DNA of 46,478 nt from Thermosediminibacterales bacterium. Lineage in GTDB: Bacteria; Bacillota; Thermosediminibacteria; Koleobacterales; JARRCM01. The DNA lies in contig JARRCM010000016.1 of the NCBI GenBank assembly GCA_029982205.1, positions 1 through 46,478 of the forward strand, in the 5' to 3' direction. Below the pieces are notes generated by a model. That model saw only the letters and a list, made by a program, of their open reading frames with translations. It made no database searches and was not told where the DNA came from. The stretch's first letter is position 1, and each line of letters starts with the position of its first letter. Of the stretch, positions 8,207-16,233 are shown piece after piece. The position numbers were made by a program, and so were the translations under genes.

Positions 8207-8360
8207 TAATAAATTCCTCCTTCATAAAATTTATCGGACAAACTCTACTAATCAATTAATATAGATTTGATTGTCTTTCTGATCTTTATAAAAAATTTCC
8301 TTCAAGTCATAGGCCTCACCTCATAATTGAATTTCTTAACCATTATCTATTTAGTTTTAA

Positions 8361-8394
8361 AAAAAAGCATCCGTCCTAAAAGGGACGGATGCTT
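8361..8394 (-). terminator. Second (distal) T-box terminator
   Basis: A strong stem of GC-rich arms (AAGCATCCGTCC with GGACGGATGCTT) is followed by at least seven T on the minus strand. It competes with pairing of GGG in the T-box with CCC in its 5' arm. Confidence 0.85.
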
Positions 8395-8433
8395 TTTCCG
8401 CGGTGCCACCCAAATTGTTATACATTTAAGTAT

Positions 8434-8466
8434 TAAAAAAAGCACTTCACTTTAGGATGAAATGCT
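8434..8466 (-). terminator. First (proximal) T-box terminator
   Basis: AGCATTTCA pairs with TGAAGTGCT (one G-U) around an 8-base loop, followed by TTTTTTT on the minus strand. The loop contains CCTAAA, complementary to TTTAGG in the preceding T-box-like motif, so the pair forms a complete second switch. Confidence 0.75.
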
Positions 8467-8711
8467 TTTGCCACCTAAATGCAAAACCCCTCTTTTCGGA
8501 TACGGCGATATTAAGGTCGCGATATCCTATCTTTTGTTAACGGAAGATTCCGGATGCAACTACTTGCTTAAGCTTTTGTCGCATCTTCTCAGGGGCCCAT
8601 TCACCTTGATCTCCGGTGCCGCACTCTCACCACCGGCGGCTCTCTGATACCTTATAATCATGGCTACTCTTCCCCGTCATTAAATTTAAATTTATAAATT
8701 TATTTTATTTT

Positions 8712-8740
8712 ATAATACCATTATAACCACAAATATGCAA
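8712..8740 (-). promoter_or_regulatory. Promoter of the trpP leader
   Basis: The -35 TTGCAT (8735-8740) and -10 TATTAT (8712-8717) are spaced by 17 bases on the minus strand, just upstream of stem I. Confidence 0.6.
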
Positions 8741-8843
8741 TACCCTTACTTTAATAAATTGATTATCTTGTGATAATGTCACCTTGTAGAGTATTAGACG
8801 GTCAATCTAAACAGTTCTCTTTCACCTAGCTGCCTGCAGACAG

Positions 8844-9674
8844 TTATACAAATTTGGGCTGACAATCAACAAGCTTGCCAATCTGTTGAACCCGGCCTTC
8901 AATTTTATCCTGATAAATTTCCGGATAGCACAGATATTCTTCCAGTTCTGGCAAAGCCTCAGGGAAATACCTGCGATAGGCACTTTTTAAGCGCTGCACA
9001 ACTGCGGGATAGGGATTAAGGTGGTCCATCAGAATTTCCCGGATTCCGCATTCGTAAACAGCATGCAGTAATCTTACCAAGGACTTTTCCGTATCCGTTA
9101 CTCCCGGCAGCATGGGAGCAATAAAAACCCATACCGGAATACCAGCCTTGATTAATTCCCGAGCGGCTGTTAAACGCAAATGCGGCGGAGAAGCGCCAGG
9201 TTCAATCACCCGAGCAATGTTTGAATCAAGAGTGGTGATAGTAAACCCTACCTCACAAGCACGCAGTTGGCGCAGTATCGGAATATCTCTTTGTACGAGG
9301 GCTGACTTGGTCAGAATATGAACTTCAAGCAGTTGATAGTCAGCTAAAATTTCTAGGCTGGACCGTGTGATTTTGTGTATGGCTTCAGCAGGCTGATAGG
9401 CATCGGTTACTGAACCCAGCAAAACCTTACCTTCCGGTCGAATTCGGCTTTTCAATTGTTTGTCTAGAATGTCAGAGAAGTTTACTTTAACATCTAGGAA
9501 TCTACCCCACTTTTCCTGGTGGCCAGTAAAACGGCACATAAAGGAAGCGTAACAATAAAGGCAGGCATGGGTACAGCCTATATATGGATTTATACAATAT
9601 TTATAGTCTGGTATACCAGTCTTGTTTAAGGCAGACTTGCATAATATTTCTCGCGATATGATGTTATGGAACAT
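8844..9674 (-). CDS. SplB-like radical SAM protein
   Basis: The protein has an early radical SAM motif CTHACLYC (Cys at residues 34, 38 and 41 from the chosen start), preceded by INPYIG, and VLLGSVTDAYQPAE in the middle. This is the pattern of the COG1533 group related to spore photoproduct lyase, whose substrates are mostly unknown. The segments FTITTLD and FIAPMLPGVTD also fit the group. I chose ATG at 9674 with AGGA upstream over the GTG at 9692. It needs a 4Fe-4S cluster and acts in the cytoplasm. It stands alone between the T-box region and the HEAT-like gene, so the context gives no substrate clue. Confidence 0.8.
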   Translation of the reverse strand: MFHNIISREILCKSALNKTGIPDYKYCINPYIGCTHACLYCYASFMCRFTGHQEKWGRFLDVKVNFSDILDKQLKSRIRPEGKVLLGSVTDAYQPAEAIHKITRSSLEILADYQLLEVHILTKSALVQRDIPILRQLRACEVGFTITTLDSNIARVIEPGASPPHLRLTAARELIKAGIPVWVFIAPMLPGVTDTEKSLVRLLHAVYECGIREILMDHLNPYPAVVQRLKSAYRRYFPEALPELEEYLCYPEIYQDKIEGRVQQIGKLVDCQPKFV

Positions 9675-9722
9675 ATTGTTTCCTGCTTTCACGATGTTGT
9701 GGTGTATTTAAAGGCAGGGCCG

Positions 9723-10307
9723 CTAATTAGATTCATAAAATCTTTCCTTTAATTTATACAGCCCTAATAGCGGCCCTTGGGCATAAGTTTCATGTGGATA
9801 TAGTGTTTTTAGTTCCAGAAATTTATTGTATATAAGAGGAATAACTCGTTCATCTCCTATGAAGCCCAATGTTATGCAAATTAATGAGACTGCATATGGG
9901 CTTCTTATCTTATCTAAAATTTCAACCAGCTCATCCGTATAATTTCTCCGACATTTTGATATTATTCTTGCAGCATGTTCAATAAAAACATTATTCCCAC
10001 TATTAATCAACATCTTTATAATTCTAGGGGCTAACTCATCTTCAAATTCTAAAACTCTCTTATGCAATAATTCATAATTCAAAACATCACATTTCCCACG
10101 CAGCATTTTCAAAAGCACATCCGGATTATTTTCTCTTTCTATCATTTCAGCTTCTTCTCTTCCTCTATCAGTCATCGATCTTACAATATTTTCTGCTATT
10201 TCCTTAATATTTGGAATGTCAAGTTCTGCATAAATTAAAGATTGCGCATTTATTCCTTCATATAAATTGTCATCAAAGAATTTCTCTGTCAACATTTTTC
10301 TATACAT
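9723..10307 (-). CDS. Hypothetical helical protein, possibly HEAT-like
   Basis: The protein has about 194 residues and is predicted by eye to be all helical, with repeating amphipathic segments of about 35-40 residues (for example DELAPRIIKMLINSGNN, YTDELVEILDKIRSPYAVS, DERVIPLIYNKFLELKT). The pattern recalls HEAT repeats, but I do not recognise a named family. ATG at 10307 with GGAGAG eight bases upstream is preferred over the GTG at 10316. It follows a 43-codon open stretch by overlap and lies downstream of the hsdR stump on the same strand. No membrane segment or catalytic motif is visible. Confidence 0.55.
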   Translation of the reverse strand: MYRKMLTEKFFDDNLYEGINAQSLIYAELDIPNIKEIAENIVRSMTDRGREEAEMIERENNPDVLLKMLRGKCDVLNYELLHKRVLEFEDELAPRIIKMLINSGNNVFIEHAARIISKCRRNYTDELVEILDKIRSPYAVSLICITLGFIGDERVIPLIYNKFLELKTLYPHETYAQGPLLGLYKLKERFYESN

Positions 10308-10312
10308 ATAAC

Positions 10313-10444
10313 TCACTCTCCATCCATATTTTCTGTTTTATCGTTTTTTGAACGGCAAATTTCGCCTACACGGTTTCTTTTGTGATTATTGGTCTGGCAC
10401 ATTACAGCCAGCAGCTTTGGATTCTTCTCTAACCACTTATGCTG
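10313..10444 (-). pseudogene. Short gene remnant upstream of the helical protein
   Basis: Between the hsdR stump and the helical protein the minus strand has an open frame of 43 codons with no start near its beginning (peptide includes HKWLEKNPKLLAV and NNHKRNRVGEICR). The stop overlaps the next gene start. It is basic with two cysteines. It may be the C-terminus of a lost gene or a small gene starting at an internal ATG. I do not recognise it. Confidence 0.3.
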
Positions 10445-10478
10445 CTAATAGCCTGTAATTATACCCGACACTCCGCTT

Positions 10479-11156
10479 TTAACTTACCCGGCTATATACA
10501 CTCTGCCCAGCGCCGTAATAACAATCGTAAATATGCTGGTACACAAGCTCACACTTCCGGTTGAATATTTCCGGTGTATAGGTTCTCGGCAGTTCCCGAT
10601 CAAGATAGTCCTGGATCGTTATCAAAACTGCTGCTCTGGCTTGCTGGCGTTTTCTCCAATCGAGAACCAGTTTCTCCCTCTTTAGGGTTTCCAAAAGTTC
10701 TCTCACCGCCTTCTTTACCTGATTCTTTTCTTTGTTAGTCAGTTTCGGTTCAGGTTTAGTAAGTATATCGAACAGGGCAAGTTCTTCCTCGGTGAGCTGT
10801 TCTGATATACCACGCTTTTCTTCTTCGGTTAGCTCCTTTGCAAAAGCTAACAGTTTGTCAAACATGATTTCAACATTCATTGCACCGCTGTTATATTCAT
10901 CAATCATTTTCTGAAACCTTTCGGCAAAATCAATCCTGCTTTTATTCAGGCGCACAAGCTTATTTAGTTTAGCGTTAATCATCCCTTTCAGTTTTTCAAC
11001 TTCCGTATGCTTCCGGGATTTCTCAAAGTGCCTCCGCAACGCTTCAAAATCAATCTGGCTTAAGTCAACTTTTGTATTGTACCCGGCAGGGTCTTCGTAT
11101 ATGATATATCCTTCACTGGCAATAGACTGGTCAAGAACTTCCTCAATATCAGACAT
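10479..11156 (-). pseudogene. hsdR: C-terminal stump of type I restriction enzyme HsdR
   Basis: The frame encodes only the C-terminal helical domain of HsdR (DUF3387-like). It carries EEVLDQSIASEGYIIY, then ELTEEEKRGISEQLTEEELALFDILTKP, then EKLVLDWRKRQQARAAVLITI and the closing KCELVYQHIYDCYY. A normal HsdR has around 1000 residues, with nuclease and DEAD-helicase domains before this part; they are absent. The frame is open upstream to about 11198, where stops begin, so the ATG at 11156 is probably an internal methionine. No hsdM or hsdS lies nearby. This is a remnant of a lost type I restriction-modification locus. Confidence 0.8.
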
Positions 11157-11342
11157 TATTCCTGTGATGTCAGCAGGGGGTGTTAGTGCATTGTCTGCAC
11201 CTCTCTATGTTTATGTCGTTATAGTTTAGTAATTCTTTGTTAGTTTGCTAAATCCTGCCTAAAAACTCATTTGTGTTAAATTGTTTAATGTTTCCTTATG
11301 TTTATCTAATTTGACTAATACAGGCAATCCCTCTCAAAAGCA

Positions 11343-11371
11343 AGCAAAGCCTTGTTACACAAGGCTTTGCT
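11343..11371. repeat. Perfect 12-bp hairpin beside the CRISPR remnant
   Basis: AGCAAAGCCTTG and CAAGGCTTTGCT flank a 5-base loop. There is no strong T-run on either strand, although the minus strand continues with TGCTTTT. It could be a weak terminator for a minus-strand CRISPR transcript. Confidence 0.4.
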
Positions 11372-11402
11372 ACTATGCATCTTTTAGAAAAACCTATAAT
11401 AA

Positions 11403-11508
11403 GTTTCCGTCCCCTTACGGGGTTGTTTTTGTTTAAACGAGAAGCTAATTTAATGCTTCAATATTTATTAAAGTTTCCGTCCCCTTACGGGGTTGTTTTT
11501 GTTTAAAC
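11403..11508 (-). CRISPR. Two-repeat CRISPR remnant with one spacer
   Basis: Two identical 36-base repeats (11403-11438 and 11473-11508) surround a 34-base spacer. The repeat contains CCCCTTACGGGG, which can form a short stem. On the minus strand it ends ACGGAAAC, like the 5' handle of type I-B/III repeats, so transcription on the minus strand is inferred. No third repeat and no cas gene are visible in the window. It is either a decayed array or one that relies on cas genes elsewhere. Confidence 0.8.
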
Positions 11509-11804
11509 CCTGTGCCTGCAAACTCTTGTAGGATAAGGGCTGCAAGTTCAGATTGCGGCTTATACAAACATATTCTATCAAAAGGCTTCACACAAACTGT
11601 CATAATCCCTTCTATCCCTTATCCTATAAGGTGCGGCTATAAAAATACTCTTATTATTTGTGTATATTTATGTGTTTTGCTTATGATTATTATATTGCTT
11701 GTTGCTTCCTTGGTAATTAATATTAGACAAACTTTACTAAATTCCTTCTATTTTCATCTATGACCTTTATGATTTGTAAAAGTTTCTTTAGTATTCATTC
11801 ATCC
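11509..11804. other. AT-rich intergenic stretch upstream of the CRISPR repeats
   Basis: This lies between the CRISPR remnant and crcB. It is AT-rich, especially at 11640-11800, which on the minus strand would be the leader side of the array. A minus-strand frame of about 45 codons runs into the repeats, but it has no ribosome binding site or domain. I see no convincing gene. Confidence 0.3.
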
Positions 11805-12179
11805 TTAAAATATTCTGCCAAGCACTACGCCTATCCACAAAAACAGCAGACCCAATGCCATAGTCCCAAAGGCATTTATCCCGGCAAGCAGTATCTCTCC
11901 TTCTTCGAGAAGTTTAAAGGTTTCATAAGAAAATGTAGAAAAGGTTGTTAAAGCCCCGATAAACCCTATAGTAAAAGCTATTCGCAAATTTGCGTTAATT
12001 ATTGCAGGTTTGTCAAAGGCAAGTGCCGTAAAAAATCCCAATATAAAAGAACCTAATAGATTCACCGTTAAAGTGCCATAAGGGAAATCTCCTTTAACAA
12101 AACCATGAACCCATCCTGTTAATACATATCTGCTTACAGCGCCTAAAGCTCCACCAATTGCTACGTAAAATAGCGTCAA
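11805..12179 (-). CDS. crcB: Fluoride channel CrcB/FluC
   Basis: The 124-residue protein has four hydrophobic helices with the FluC signatures NLLGSFILGFF (near residue 39) and GALTTFSTFSYE (near residue 75). The latter carries the phenylalanine and serine/threonine residues that line the fluoride pores. FluC works as an antiparallel dimer that exports fluoride across the cytoplasmic membrane. A fluoride riboswitch directly upstream gives independent support. There is a single copy here, so it would act as a homodimer. ATG at 12179 follows AGGAGG. Confidence 0.96.
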   Translation of the reverse strand: MTLFYVAIGGALGAVSRYVLTGWVHGFVKGDFPYGTLTVNLLGSFILGFFTALAFDKPAIINANLRIAFTIGFIGALTTFSTFSYETFKLLEEGEILLAGINAFGTMALGLLFLWIGVVLGRIF

Positions 12180-12225
12180 TTTAAAGCCCTCCTGTTTAAG
12201 TAATTTTCTGTTAAAAACACAAAAA

Positions 12226-12292
12226 TCCTGCCGAACATTCAGCAGGAGTCATTAACTGGAATACCAGTTGTTAAGGTGAACTCCATCACCTC
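12226..12292 (-). promoter_or_regulatory. Fluoride riboswitch (crcB motif) with terminator
   Basis: On the minus strand GGTGATGGAGTTCACC (12275-12290), then a short stem with AAC and GTT arms, then ATGACTCCTGC matches the fluoride aptamer. A 9-bp terminator (12227-12235 with 12238-12246) followed by TTTTTGTGTTTTT overlaps the aptamer 3' end. Fluoride binding should prevent termination and switch on crcB. Confidence 0.95.
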
Positions 12293-12403
12293 TTCTATAT
12301 ACTACCAAAACCAATATCCTTAGTCAATAGTCTTTCTTGTATTTGATTTCTTAGAATTTTTTTCATAAAATATATTAAGAAAAAAATCAAAGGAGGAATA
12401 CAT

Positions 12404-12898
12404 ATGGATGCATTACAAGCTATAAAAGAAAGAAGAAGTGTAAGAAAATATCTTGATAGAGAAATACCTAAAAAAATATTGGAAGATTTGGTAGACTGCG
12501 GTAGATTGGCTGCTACAGCCAGAAACGCCCAACCATGGGAATTCGTAGTGGTTACTGATAAACAAAAACTAAAGCAGATTTCAGACATAACATCACACGG
12601 CAAATTTATAGCCAACTCAGCTGCCTGTATAGCAGTATTTGGTAAAAAAGATGCTACATATTTCTTAGAAGACGGCTCTGCTGCAACTCAAAACATATTG
12701 GTCGCTTCCAAAGCTCATAATCTCGGTTCTTGCTGGGTCGCCGGATATGGAAAAGACTACGCTGAAGACATAAAAAAAATATTATCAGTTCCTGAAGAGT
12801 ATACTCTCGTTTCCTTAATATCTCTCGGCTATCCTGCAGAATATCCCAGCAAGAGCAAACGCAGCCTAGAAGAAGTTCTGCACTGGGAACAATTTTAA
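12404..12898 (+). CDS. Nitroreductase family protein
   Basis: This 164-residue FMN-dependent nitroreductase-fold protein has RRSVRKY at residues 11-17, NAQPWEFVVV near 41, and GSCWVAGYG plus LVSLISLGYPAE in the C-terminal half. Members reduce nitro groups, quinones or flavins with NAD(P)H as dimers. The sequence is on the short side, as common in anaerobes. ATG at 12404 follows AAAGGAGG by the right distance. It is one of only three plus-strand genes and stands alone, divergent from crcB. The substrate is not deducible. Confidence 0.92.
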   Translation: MDALQAIKERRSVRKYLDREIPKKILEDLVDCGRLAATARNAQPWEFVVVTDKQKLKQISDITSHGKFIANSAACIAVFGKKDATYFLEDGSAATQNILVASKAHNLGSCWVAGYGKDYAEDIKKILSVPEEYTLVSLISLGYPAEYPSKSKRSLEEVLHWEQF

Positions 12899-12994
12899 TC
12901 AGGCTTACAATGCTATTTTTTGAGAATATTAACACTATTTCCAGCAAAAATATATTTAATTGATAAATAACCTTTTGTATTCGGGGTAAAATAT

Positions 12995-13071
12995 AAACAC
13001 CTGCAGGATAACTAGCGAGGTACCCAAAAACAACAATGGTATCGATAGTTAGTTACTCTCTGCAGGTGTTT
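12995..13071. terminator. Large structured hairpin between convergent genes
   Basis: A perfect 12-bp outer stem (12995-13006 with 13060-13071, core CACCTGCAG) encloses about 53 bases that fold again: AACTA/TAGTT and CGA-GGTACC with GGTATCG. T-rich tracts follow on both strands. It lies between the ends of the nitroreductase gene and the activase gene, so a bidirectional terminator is the simplest reading. The inner structure is unusually elaborate for that. Confidence 0.5.
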
Positions 13072-13079
13072 TAATTTTG

Positions 13080-14066
13080 TTAACAGCTATATCCTTGATG
13101 AGAGCTGTTATTATCTAGATTTTTCCATTTGTTGCATCTATCACCCCAGCGGGCAATTACCTTTTCATCCATATGTATGTTTATAACCTCACACCTGTTG
13201 GGGCATCCTTTGCACTCAAAACTTGAAACCCTGTATTTAACATTCGAAACATCAAACCCTTTAAAAGCAGTAAATCCCTTCCTGGCCACTTCGTCTTTTG
13301 CCAAAAGCGCCGCGCCTATGGCTCCCATTACATCATGGTGCTGCGGAACTATAACCTCATAACCCAGGGCTTCTTCAAAAGCCGCTTTCATACCTATGTT
13401 TGCTGCAACTCCACCTTGAAACACGACTTTGGGCTGAATATCCTTGCCCTTACCCACATTGTTTAAATAATTTCTTACCAGGGCCTGACACAGCCCCCGA
13501 ATAATGTCTTCCAGATTATACCCCATCTGCTGTTTATGTATCATATCTGACTCAGCAAAAACAGCACACCGCCCCGCTATTCTCACAGGGGTTTTAGATT
13601 TTAATGCATAACTACCAAATTCTTCAATGGGTATGTTCAGCCTTGCTGCCTGCTGGTCTAAAAAAGACCCTGTCCCCGCAGCACATACTGTATTCATTGC
13701 AAAATCAGTTACAATACCATCCCTCAGAATTATTATTTTGGAATCCTGCCCCCCAATTTCTAATACAGTTTGAACATCAGGAATCAAATTTAAAGCTGCT
13801 ACTGCATGTGTTGTTATTTCATTTTTGACTGTACCTGCACCTGTTATTACACTTGCCAGTTGTCTGCCGCTTCCTGTTGTGCCAACACCCATTATTTCGA
13901 TTTCGCCCTGTGTGTTCTCAACCAGCTGTTTCATACCGTCCTGAACTGCCTTTATAGGCTGCCCACGTGTTCTCAAATAGACTTTAGACAACAGCTGACC
14001 ATCATCATCTATTATTACAAGATTTGTGCTTACAGACCCTACATCGATCCCTAAATATCCCTTCAT
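13080..14066 (-). CDS. 2-hydroxyacyl-CoA dehydratase-type activase ATPase (BadF/BadG/HgdC family)
   Basis: The protein has an actin-like ASKHA ATPase fold with GIDVGSVSTNLVI at residues 6-18 and a second phosphate loop VGTTGSGRQ near 61. The cysteines that bridge the 4Fe-4S cluster between dimer subunits are C128 (NTVCAAGTGSF) and C167 (GRCAVFAESDM). Such activases drive ATP-dependent low-potential electron transfer to a dehydratase or a double-cubane protein. A C-terminal CxxC-type segment (CKGCPNRC) extends beyond the core. The start overlaps the stop of the upstream gene as ATGA, so the three genes 16101-13080 are one operon. No dehydratase subunits are present nearby, so the target is unknown. 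Confidence 0.9.
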   Translation of the reverse strand: MKGYLGIDVGSVSTNLVIIDDDGQLLSKVYLRTRGQPIKAVQDGMKQLVENTQGEIEIMGVGTTGSGRQLASVITGAGTVKNEITTHAVAALNLIPDVQTVLEIGGQDSKIIILRDGIVTDFAMNTVCAAGTGSFLDQQAARLNIPIEEFGSYALKSKTPVRIAGRCAVFAESDMIHKQQMGYNLEDIIRGLCQALVRNYLNNVGKGKDIQPKVVFQGGVAANIGMKAAFEEALGYEVIVPQHHDVMGAIGAALLAKDEVARKGFTAFKGFDVSNVKYRVSSFECKGCPNRCEVINIHMDEKVIARWGDRCNKWKNLDNNSSHQGYSC

Positions 14067-15163
14067 GCCATCCTCTCCTTAAATTTCTGTCGTTTTTTAT
14101 CCAGCAGATCCACAAACGCTTCCAGCCTTGTCCTCAATCCTGCTTTGCCTGTCTGTTCATCAAGTGATATTGATAACACGCTTATATTATAATCCTTACT
14201 CACTGCCGGAAGAATACTTTTTGCAACGATTTCCGGAATACATGTAAATGGAGACAGATGGATCACGCCATCAAATCCCTTTTTTGCATATAAAATTGTG
14301 TGCCCTACCGATTCTCTGCCGTGGCCTCCACACATCTCATTAAAATAAGGAACTGCAGCTTTTTTAACGTTTTTTTCGCCTTTAATGTGAAAAAGGTCTG
14401 TAACCGCATTATTAATGGTATAATGGGTTAAGAACATTGACCTTTCAACATACACCCCCAGTTCCCCCAGGGTCTCTTCTATTTCAAGATTTGCAAAAGG
14501 TTCTAATACAACATAAACCTCACCAACGATTCCCACCTTAATCGGGTCATAATTTTCCTTGATTTCAATGTTTTCAAACCTCTTATTAACTTCATGCCGT
14601 ATTTCTCTTAATTCTTTAACCGTTTGCGCGCTAGCAATCAAATCAACCATCTCTCTATATACACGTGTTGTTTCACCTTTTTTTATCTCAAGCGGCCTGA
14701 TTTTGAAAGACATTAGTTCAGTCTCATCAAAAAGTTTTAACTGTTCCCATACAAACCTTATGATTGACCAAAATTCACGGATGCTCATTTTCCGATTTAT
14801 CAGCTTTTTAATCTGGGCTATCAAATCTTTCAAGTAATGCCCCGGAGGTTCCAGGGTTATCATCTGAAAATCATATCCAAGGTCTTTTAATATCTCTTCC
14901 TGGAGTGTTGTATAAAGCCCGGCACGGCAAGGCCCAACACCCCCTGTTGATACGATGGTATCTGCTCCCATTTCCAAGGCCTCAATATATGTTCCCAAAA
15001 GAATCTTAAAAGGCACACAAGCAAATTCCGGCGCAAACTGTGTTCCATAACTGAGCGTCCGTTTGCTTGGTTTTGGAGGAACAACCACTTCATTGCCGAA
15101 ACGTTCAAGAAGGTTTTTAATCACAATATGCGAGTTTCCTACATAAGGATACGTTATTTTCAT
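14063..15163 (-). CDS. Acyl-CoA dehydratase activase-related protein (DUF2229/CoA protein activase type)
   Basis: The 366-residue protein belongs to the group that accompanies BadF-type ATPases in Clostridia. It has conserved cysteines in FACVPFK, GGVGPCRAG, EMCGGHGRES and FTCIPE, consistent with iron-sulfur binding like the dehydratase subunits it resembles. Its closing SISLDEQTGKAGLRTRLEAFVDLL is nearly the same as that of the next upstream gene, so the two look like paralogues. ATGA overlaps at both ends show tight coupling. The exact function is not established to my knowledge; electron transfer or cluster handling together with the ATPase is the inference. Confidence 0.8.
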   Translation of the reverse strand: MKITYPYVGNSHIVIKNLLERFGNEVVVPPKPSKRTLSYGTQFAPEFACVPFKILLGTYIEALEMGADTIVSTGGVGPCRAGLYTTLQEEILKDLGYDFQMITLEPPGHYLKDLIAQIKKLINRKMSIREFWSIIRFVWEQLKLFDETELMSFKIRPLEIKKGETTRVYREMVDLIASAQTVKELREIRHEVNKRFENIEIKENYDPIKVGIVGEVYVVLEPFANLEIEETLGELGVYVERSMFLTHYTINNAVTDLFHIKGEKNVKKAAVPYFNEMCGGHGRESVGHTILYAKKGFDGVIHLSPFTCIPEIVAKSILPAVSKDYNISVLSISLDEQTGKAGLRTRLEAFVDLLDKKRQKFKERMA

Positions 15164-16101
15164 GCTAGACGCCTCCTTAAGCGTAGCATATCAACAAAGG
15201 CTTCCAATCTTGTTTTGAGGCCTTCTTCACCTGTCTGTTCATCAAGTGTAATGGTCAAAAACGGTACAGACCGTTTTTTCGCTTCAAGCTCCAGAAGTTT
15301 GTCAACGATAAAATCTGGGCCGCAGCCAAAAGCAGTAACATGAATAATCCCGTCGATGTTGCAATTTTCAAACATATGGAACGCTGTTCTAATAACACCA
15401 TTGCTGTAATGCCAGAACAGGGTTTTCTTCAATTTCCCAGCCTGCTTGAGTTTGTCTTCCCGCGAAATCATTTCAGGTGTTGTTACAGACACTCCAAGGT
15501 CGAAAAGTTTTTTTAAAAGGTTAAGACTCAAATATTGGTCATAGAGCATATAAGGATAACCTAAGGCACCAAGATTTATATCTGAATTTAACCTTTTCTT
15601 TATATTTAACGGAGGTATTTTACCTTCGAGAAACTCCTGTTCATAATTCTTTAGGCTTTTTATTGATTCCTGATAGGCTTTAAATATTTTCACAACATTC
15701 TTTGTAAACATCCTTCCAATACTATAACACACCTTTAAGAGTTCTAACCTGCCGTTTCTGAAATCTATTCTCGGAGTGATAAGGGGAGGCAGGTTATCTA
15801 TAGAGTATGTAACCATGTCCGGTAGACCAAGAAACTTAGGACAAAAAGTTGCTTCATTATCTATACACACCAAACGAGGAACAAAAACAAAGTCAACTTT
15901 ACCGATCAGGTCAGCAACATGCCCGTGATAGAGTTTTACTGGAACACACGCATCTGTTACGGTATCTTTTATACCATTATCTAACACTTTTTTTGTAGTA
16001 GGAGAGGAAACAACTGTTTTAACACCCAATTTTTCAAAAAATGTTTTAAACATCGGATAAAAGGAATAATAGAACAAAGCCCGCGGTATACCTACCTTCA
16101 T
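15160..16101 (-). CDS. DUF2229-type activase-related protein
   Basis: The protein begins MKVGIPRALFYYSFYP and carries cysteines in DACVPVK, RLVCIDNEATFCPKF and FGCGPDF. It ends with TITLDEQTGEEGLKTRLEAFVDML, the closing motif shared with the gene downstream. ATG at 16101 with AGGGAGATGG upstream is preferred over an upstream in-frame start at 16173, because the extra 24 residues are hydrophobic and unlike the family. It is the first gene of the activase operon. The paralogous pair plus ATPase layout is a recurring set in Clostridia. No substrate can be named. Confidence 0.8.
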   Translation of the reverse strand: MKVGIPRALFYYSFYPMFKTFFEKLGVKTVVSSPTTKKVLDNGIKDTVTDACVPVKLYHGHVADLIGKVDFVFVPRLVCIDNEATFCPKFLGLPDMVTYSIDNLPPLITPRIDFRNGRLELLKVCYSIGRMFTKNVVKIFKAYQESIKSLKNYEQEFLEGKIPPLNIKKRLNSDINLGALGYPYMLYDQYLSLNLLKKLFDLGVSVTTPEMISREDKLKQAGKLKKTLFWHYSNGVIRTAFHMFENCNIDGIIHVTAFGCGPDFIVDKLLELEAKKRSVPFLTITLDEQTGEEGLKTRLEAFVDMLRLRRRLA

Positions 16102-16196
16102 TTTATGCCATCTCCCTGCTGTAAATCTTATAAAATATATTCCACACAAAAAAAATAATTCCTCCAAAACCATAATCCACTAAAGTAAAAAATTTA

Positions 16197-16219
16197 AGGG
16201 AGATTCGAAAATCTCCCAT
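16197..16219 (-). terminator. Terminator after the BKACE gene
   Basis: TGGGAGATT and AATCTCCC form a stem on the minus strand followed by TTAAATTTTTT. It separates the aminotransferase/BKACE operon from the activase operon. Confidence 0.65.
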
Positions 16220-16233
16220 TCATAAAACGACCT

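Larger units (their letters stand above)
8359..8700 (-). promoter_or_regulatory. Trp T-box leader with two antiterminator/terminator modules
   Basis: Stem I spans about 8587-8696 on the minus strand. The specifier loop reads GGTGAATGGGCCCC, giving UGG (Trp) at 8597-8599 followed by a purine. A canonical T-box GGGTGGCACCGCGG lies at 8398-8411 with terminator 8361-8394. Upstream of it is a second, weaker module: TTTAGGTGGCAAA at about 8467-8479, able to pair with CCTAAA as an antiterminator, and a 9-bp terminator (8441-8449 with 8458-8466) followed by seven T. Both modules offer UGGC, complementary to a GCCA tRNA end as expected for tRNA-Trp. The leader controls trpP. Confidence 0.88.

Noticed and set aside
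11509-11620. Minus-strand peptide running into the CRISPR repeat (VKPFDRICLYKPQSELAAL)
   Set aside because: Reads protein-like but has no start signal and continues through the repeat and spacer; probably chance or an old gene fragment.
11512-11763. Plus-strand frame of 83 codons with a hydrophobic end
   Set aside because: No ribosome binding site, starts inside the CRISPR flank, and the hydrophobic part comes from AT-rich DNA.
12295-12947. Minus-strand frames opposite the nitroreductase
   Set aside because: Shadows of a clear plus-strand gene; no domain or ribosome binding site.
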